Part shown: piece after piece, positions 62,862-64,000 of the stretch | Layout of the letters: each line of letters begins with the position of its first letter | Numbering within the stretch: the stretch's first letter is position 1 | DNA from: Sphingomonas yabuuchiae | GTDB taxonomy: Bacteria; Pseudomonadota; Alphaproteobacteria; Sphingomonadales; Sphingomonadaceae | DNA length: 64,000 nucleotides | Reading direction: 5' to 3' | Assembly: GCF_001477495.1 (NCBI RefSeq) | Contig: NZ_LDTF01000048.1 | Coordinates: 18,448-82,447 of the forward strand | Program-made: the position numbers and the translations under genes | The notes under the pieces: generated by a model | Told to the model about the DNA's origin: nothing | Databases searched by the model: none | Seen by the model: only the letters and a program-made list of their open reading frames with translations

Positions 62862-64000
62862 TCAGTCCTCGCCGAACAACGCCCGCTGCGCCTTGTCCAT
62901 CTCCTCGGCATAGCGGCGGCGGACATAGGGTTCGGACAGCAGGCCCAGCACCGTCCGGTCCGGGCCGACGACCGCCATCTCGTCGGCCCCCGCCGCATCG
63001 AGCGCGCGCATGACCGCCCTCACGTCCGCATCGGGTGCCAGCGCATGGTCGCGCTGGATGGCGAGGGTTGCGACCGGCTCGGCCGGGTCCAGCCCGTCGA
63101 CATAGGCGCGCGCGGTCTGAACGATCCCGGCATAATGATCCTGTCCGTCGACGAGCACGACGCGGCTGGTCGCCCCCAGGGGAAAGGCGCGGCGAAACTC
63201 GGCGATGGTCCATGCCGCGGGCGTCGCACGCTCGACCCTGCGCATCATGCGCCCGGCGGTCAGGGTTCGCATCCAGCCGACATCGCGCGCGCTCTTGATC
63301 GTCTCGCCGCGCAGGTGGAGCCGCCAGGTCGAGAAGGAATAGCCGAACGTCTCTCGCACGATGGTCGTCGTGACCAGCGAGGCCGCGATCGCCGCGCCCG
63401 CCAGCGAGAAGTCGTGCGTCGCCTCCAGCACCAACATCGCCATGGTCATCGGCCCGCCGACCACCGCCACGGCAAAAGCCGCCATGCCGACCAGCGCCGC
63501 ATTTTGCGGATCGACCACCGGCGCGCCCATCATCAGGCCGATCAGATCGGCATAGATATGGCCGAGCAGGCTGCCGAGGAACAGCGAGGCGAAGAACAGG
63601 CCGCCGCGAAAACCGAAACCCAGCGACACGATCGACGCCGCGCTCTTCATCACGAAGATGGCCGCCAGAAAGCTGAGCGGCAGGCCATATTCCAGGTCGA
63701 GATGCAGCGCCCCGTGCCCTGCCGACAGCACCTGCGGCGTCAGCCAGGCGAGCGGCATCAGAAGGATTCCGCCCAAGACCGGCCGCCACGCCGCCGGGAT
63801 CGGCAGACGACGGGTCAGCGTCTCCATCTCCGCCACCGCGCGCATCAGCACGATGCCCAGCCCTGCGGCCACGGCGCCCAGCCCGGCATAAATGAGATAG
63901 TGATGGGTCAGCACCGCCTCGCCCGCCACGGCGTTGACGAGATAGGGCTGCGCGCCCAGCATCTGCGCGACCAGCACGCCGGTCAGCGCGGCGGCGGCGA
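62862..64000 (-). CDS. ClC-type chloride channel/antiporter with CBS domains, 5' end outside the window
   Basis: About 379 residues are visible and the N-terminal membrane half is beyond the right edge. The visible membrane segments include the helix-rich GFRGGLFFASLFLGSLLGH and PMTMAMLVLEATHDF signatures of the ClC family. The C-terminal 130 residues (about from TAGRMMRRVERAT) are two CBS domains that bind adenosine ligands and gate transport. Visible reading frame is open to the window end, so the start cannot be given. Confidence 0.88.
   Translation of the reverse strand, partial: AAAALTGVLVAQMLGAQPYLVNAVAGEAVLTHHYLIYAGLGAVAAGLGIVLMRAVAEMETLTRRLPIPAAWRPVLGGILLMPLAWLTPQVLSAGHGALHLDLEYGLPLSFLAAIFVMKSAASIVSLGFGFRGGLFFASLFLGSLLGHIYADLIGLMMGAPVVDPQNAALVGMAAFAVAVVGGPMTMAMLVLEATHDFSLAGAAIAASLVTTTIVRETFGYSFSTWRLHLRGETIKSARDVGWMRTLTAGRMMRRVERATPAAWTIAEFRRAFPLGATSRVVLVDGQDHYAGIVQTARAYVDGLDPAEPVATLAIQRDHALAPDADVRAVMRALDAAGADEMAVVGPDRTVLGLLSEPYVRRRYAEEMDKAQRALFGED

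Noticed and set aside
60977..62998. A 673-codon reading frame on the minus strand across the DUF885 gene
   Set aside because: It mirrors the wobble positions of a well-supported gene on the other strand, is rich in Arg, Gly, Asp and His as expected for a shadow, and has no start signal or domain.
1..64000. CRISPR arrays, rRNA, insertion sequences, toxin-antitoxin or restriction genes
   Set aside because: I looked for regularly spaced repeats, transposase signatures, conserved rRNA stretches and paired small genes and found none. A computed tRNA scan would be needed to rule out tRNAs fully.

Overview
The window looks like chromosomal DNA of a high-GC alphaproteobacterium, most likely a sphingomonad (Sphingomonadaceae). 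This is inferred from the gene content: large TonB-dependent receptors, the ImuA-ImuB-DnaE2 mutasome with alphaproteobacterial-type LexA boxes (GTTC-N7-GTTC), promoter-like sequences of the EcfG general stress type (GGAAC-N16/17-CGTT), many ATGA stop/start overlaps, and a DUF885 peptidase plus M13/M3 peptidases. I found no rRNA, tRNA or CRISPR array.

Layout. 1-5.1 kb: the start of a patatin-like lipase gene, an MFS permease, a 741-aa protein of unknown function behind a possible EcfG promoter, and an SDR. 5.1-8.8 kb: a methyltransferase, a small membrane protein and a YdeP-type molybdopterin oxidoreductase. 8.9-14.4 kb: a minus-strand operon for a caa3-type cytochrome c oxidase (two extra c-type cytochromes, subunit II with fused cytochrome c, subunits I and III, a small membrane protein, CtaG) with an FNR-like box upstream. 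14.6-23.8 kb: a stress/envelope region with a decayed ADH::SDR chimera behind a consensus EcfG promoter, a DUF3606 protein, a TupA-like ATP-grasp protein, a three-PAS hybrid histidine kinase, a pseudo-receiver, and a divergent pair made of a glycosyltransferase::UDP-galactopyranose mutase fusion and a GH1::RmlD-like fusion, both with EcfG-like promoters. 24-34.8 kb: a DNA-damage region (alkB-like, dinB, aldo/keto reductase, MBL hydrolase, SRAP/YedK, a zinc-ribbon protein, imuA-imuB-dnaE2, a small hypothetical) with two LexA boxes in the two divergent promoter regions.

34.8-39.1 kb: a small integrated element of lower GC: tyrosine integrase, a hypothetical protein, an AlpA/excisionase-like protein and a putative HUH-type replication protein (Inovirus_Gp2/YfjJ-like), with a strong hairpin beside the rep gene and four phased TGCCCA repeats beside the integrase start. 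39.4-51.8 kb: a long minus-strand gene string that may be one transcription unit: TonB receptor with STN domain, SbmA/BacA-like ABC protein, TldE, TldD, thioredoxin, an unknown 301-aa protein, thioredoxin reductase, M3 oligopeptidase and a cysteine-synthase-like enzyme. Read together it suggests uptake and breakdown of a peptide or modified peptide. 52-64 kb: LysR regulator, PPOX-fold stress protein with a Tat-exported SDR, M13 peptidase, a large palindromic repeat, a second TonB receptor, a histidine acid phosphatase, a DUF885 peptidase and the 3' part of a ClC channel with CBS domains.

The best candidates for something new are the HUH-rep element, the receptor-ABC-TldE/D-thioredoxin string, and the EcfG-linked pair of fusion enzymes. 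Starts were chosen from ribosome binding sites, ATGA overlaps and family conservation. All functions are assigned by reading the sequence; no database search was run.
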